Below, one piece after another: positions 59,269-60,143 of a stretch of DNA of 60,143 nt (positions are counted from its first letter, which is position 1; each line of letters starts with the position of its first letter). A model generated the notes under the pieces. That model searched no databases, had not been told where the DNA came from, and saw only the letters and a list, made by a program, of their open reading frames with translations. This stretch comes from Crocinitomicaceae bacterium. Its GTDB lineage: Bacteria; Bacteroidota; Bacteroidia; Flavobacteriales_D; Crocinitomicaceae. Where the stretch lies: assembly GCA_029247685.1 (NCBI GenBank), contig JAQWKT010000011.1:1-60143 (forward strand), in the 5' to 3' direction. The translations under genes were made by a program, and so were the position numbers.

Positions 59269-60143
59269 CTACTTATCTAGCCACGTTTCCTCAAACAAAA
59301 GTTTGGTATTTGGATCAAGTTCTATTTTTAAAACTTCTCCATTAGTTTTAATAACGTATCCTTTTGTTTTTTGATCAACAAAAATCTGATGGTCATTATA
59401 TTTTCCATTCTTATAATAAACTCGAACAGTTAATGGAAAACTGTAATCTTCTTTTTGATGTTGTTTTAAATTTAAGTAAAGATGTTTTTCAATTTCATAA
59501 GTAGCCTGAATAATTGGCAAATCGGATTGTTTTAACCATTGATTAAAAAAGTTATCTAAGGAGCAATCACACTCCTTTTCCATAATTGCCATAAAATCAC
59601 TGGTTTTGGCATTTCGCCATTTGTATGTTTGGTAATACCTTCTAACCCCACTAAAAAAAGTACTATCCCCTATTCTATCTCGAAGCATATGTAATATCCA
59701 TGCGCCTTTTTGATAGGAATTTGGATTTAACAAATTCATTAAATCACTGGTAATCGTATCTACAACAGGTAATTTATTATTTTTCAAAAAGGAGATCACT
59801 CTATTTCTTTCATTTTTTAAGCGCTCATCCATCCTACTCCTTCCATATTTTTCCCCCAGATAATCGTCCGTAAAATAAGTTGCAAAACCTTCACTAAGCC
59901 ACAGATGAGTAAAATCATGTTCTGTTGCTGTGTTTCCAAACCATTGATGCGCAATTTCATGAGTAATAAGCGCTTCCATTTTTCCTGAACCTATCATATT
60001 TTCATCATAAAAAATAGCACTGGCATTTTCCATCCCTCCAAATCGCGTTGTAGACTGAACATTTGCTAATTTTTTATAGGGGTAATCGCCAAACTTATTT
60101 ATAAAGTATGGCAATATCTCATATGCCATTTTAAGATCAGAAA
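59269..60143 (-). CDS. M1 family metallo-aminopeptidase, 5' end outside window
   Basis: The frame is open to the window's end, so only the C-terminal part (about 291 codons) is present; the ATG at 60129 is internal. The M1 signature is complete: the GAMEN-type exopeptidase motif FGGMENASAIF, then HEIAHQWFGNTATEH (zinc-binding HExxH) and LWLSEGFATYF with the third zinc ligand E. The RRYYQTYKWRNAKTSDF and SLDNFFNQWLKQSDLPI segments are usual for the M1 helical region. It removes N-terminal residues from peptides, probably in the periplasm of this group, but the signal region is not visible here. Confidence 0.94.
   Translation of the reverse strand, partial: SDLKMAYEILPYFINKFGDYPYKKLANVQSTTRFGGMENASAIFYDENMIGSGKMEALITHEIAHQWFGNTATEHDFTHLWLSEGFATYFTDDYLGEKYGRSRMDERLKNERNRVISFLKNNKLPVVDTITSDLMNLLNPNSYQKGAWILHMLRDRIGDSTFFSGVRRYYQTYKWRNAKTSDFMAIMEKECDCSLDNFFNQWLKQSDLPIIQATYEIEKHLYLNLKQHQKEDYSFPLTVRVYYKNGKYNDHQIFVDQKTKGYVIKTNGEVLKIELDPNTKLLFEETWLDK

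Overview
The window is AT-rich chromosomal DNA from a member of the Bacteroidota, most likely the Flavobacteriia or a close relative. The sequence-level reasons are: many secreted proteins ending in type IX secretion system (T9SS) sorting domains; SprB-repeat adhesins next to a PorP/SprF gene; a TonB receptor paired with a DUF4249 lipoprotein; promoter-like TAnnTTTG elements; and very tight gene packing with no obvious Shine-Dalgarno sites. No rRNA, tRNA, CRISPR array, insertion sequence or phage gene was recognised. No gene-free gap exceeds 300 bases.

Layout. (1) 1-7532, plus strand apart from two genes: a 5'-truncated gene, uvrB (nucleotide excision repair) and a DUF3817 membrane protein; then on the minus strand a hotdog thioesterase and a conserved hypothetical; then a plus-strand run of lipoprotein, trmB, a 51-residue membrane peptide and a class C beta-lactamase-fold hydrolase. 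(2) 7555-13105: a T9SS cargo protein, a translationally coupled pair of a vanadium-haloperoxidase-fold enzyme and a CRTAC1-type FG-GAP/ASPIC protein, and a DUF4412-like exported protein. (3) 13187-24136, minus strand: a five-gene surface cassette (DcrB/PsbP-like exported protein, two 12-repeat SprB-type adhesins with type B sorting domains, PorP/SprF, PorE-like OmpA protein). (4) 24186-30542: a giant type A T9SS adhesin split by one in-frame TGA. (5) 30539-37218: DUF4249 lipoprotein and TonB receptor, another T9SS protein, a bidirectional terminator, an alpha/beta hydrolase and a DUF502 protein. (6) 37342-41540: umuD-umuC behind an inverted repeat, then an ECF sigma factor with no canonical start codon, followed by an inner-membrane-anchored beta-barrel protein that is probably its anti-sigma partner. 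(7) 41543-49188: a T9SS beta-propeller protein, serS, a lipoprotein, a TPR protein and rsmI. (8) 49189-56055, minus strand: a POT peptide transporter with a DUF819 permease, and a proS-purK-aroE operon. (9) 56226-60143: a membrane protein, a VanW protein, two related small exported proteins, a hotdog thioesterase and a truncated M1 aminopeptidase.

Working together. About half of the window encodes envelope and surface functions. At least six polypeptides appear to be T9SS cargo, and the PorP/SprF and PorE-like genes are placed to secrete and anchor the two SprB-type proteins made from the same operon. Housekeeping genes (uvrB, trmB, serS, rsmI, proS, purK, aroE) are interleaved and intact. 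The points most worth checking are the single nonsense codon at a conserved repeat cysteine in the giant adhesin, the sigma factor whose conserved N-terminus lies upstream of any ATG/GTG/TTG, its envelope-spanning partner, and the self-contained SprB-like cassette with an unrecognised 480-residue N-terminal module.
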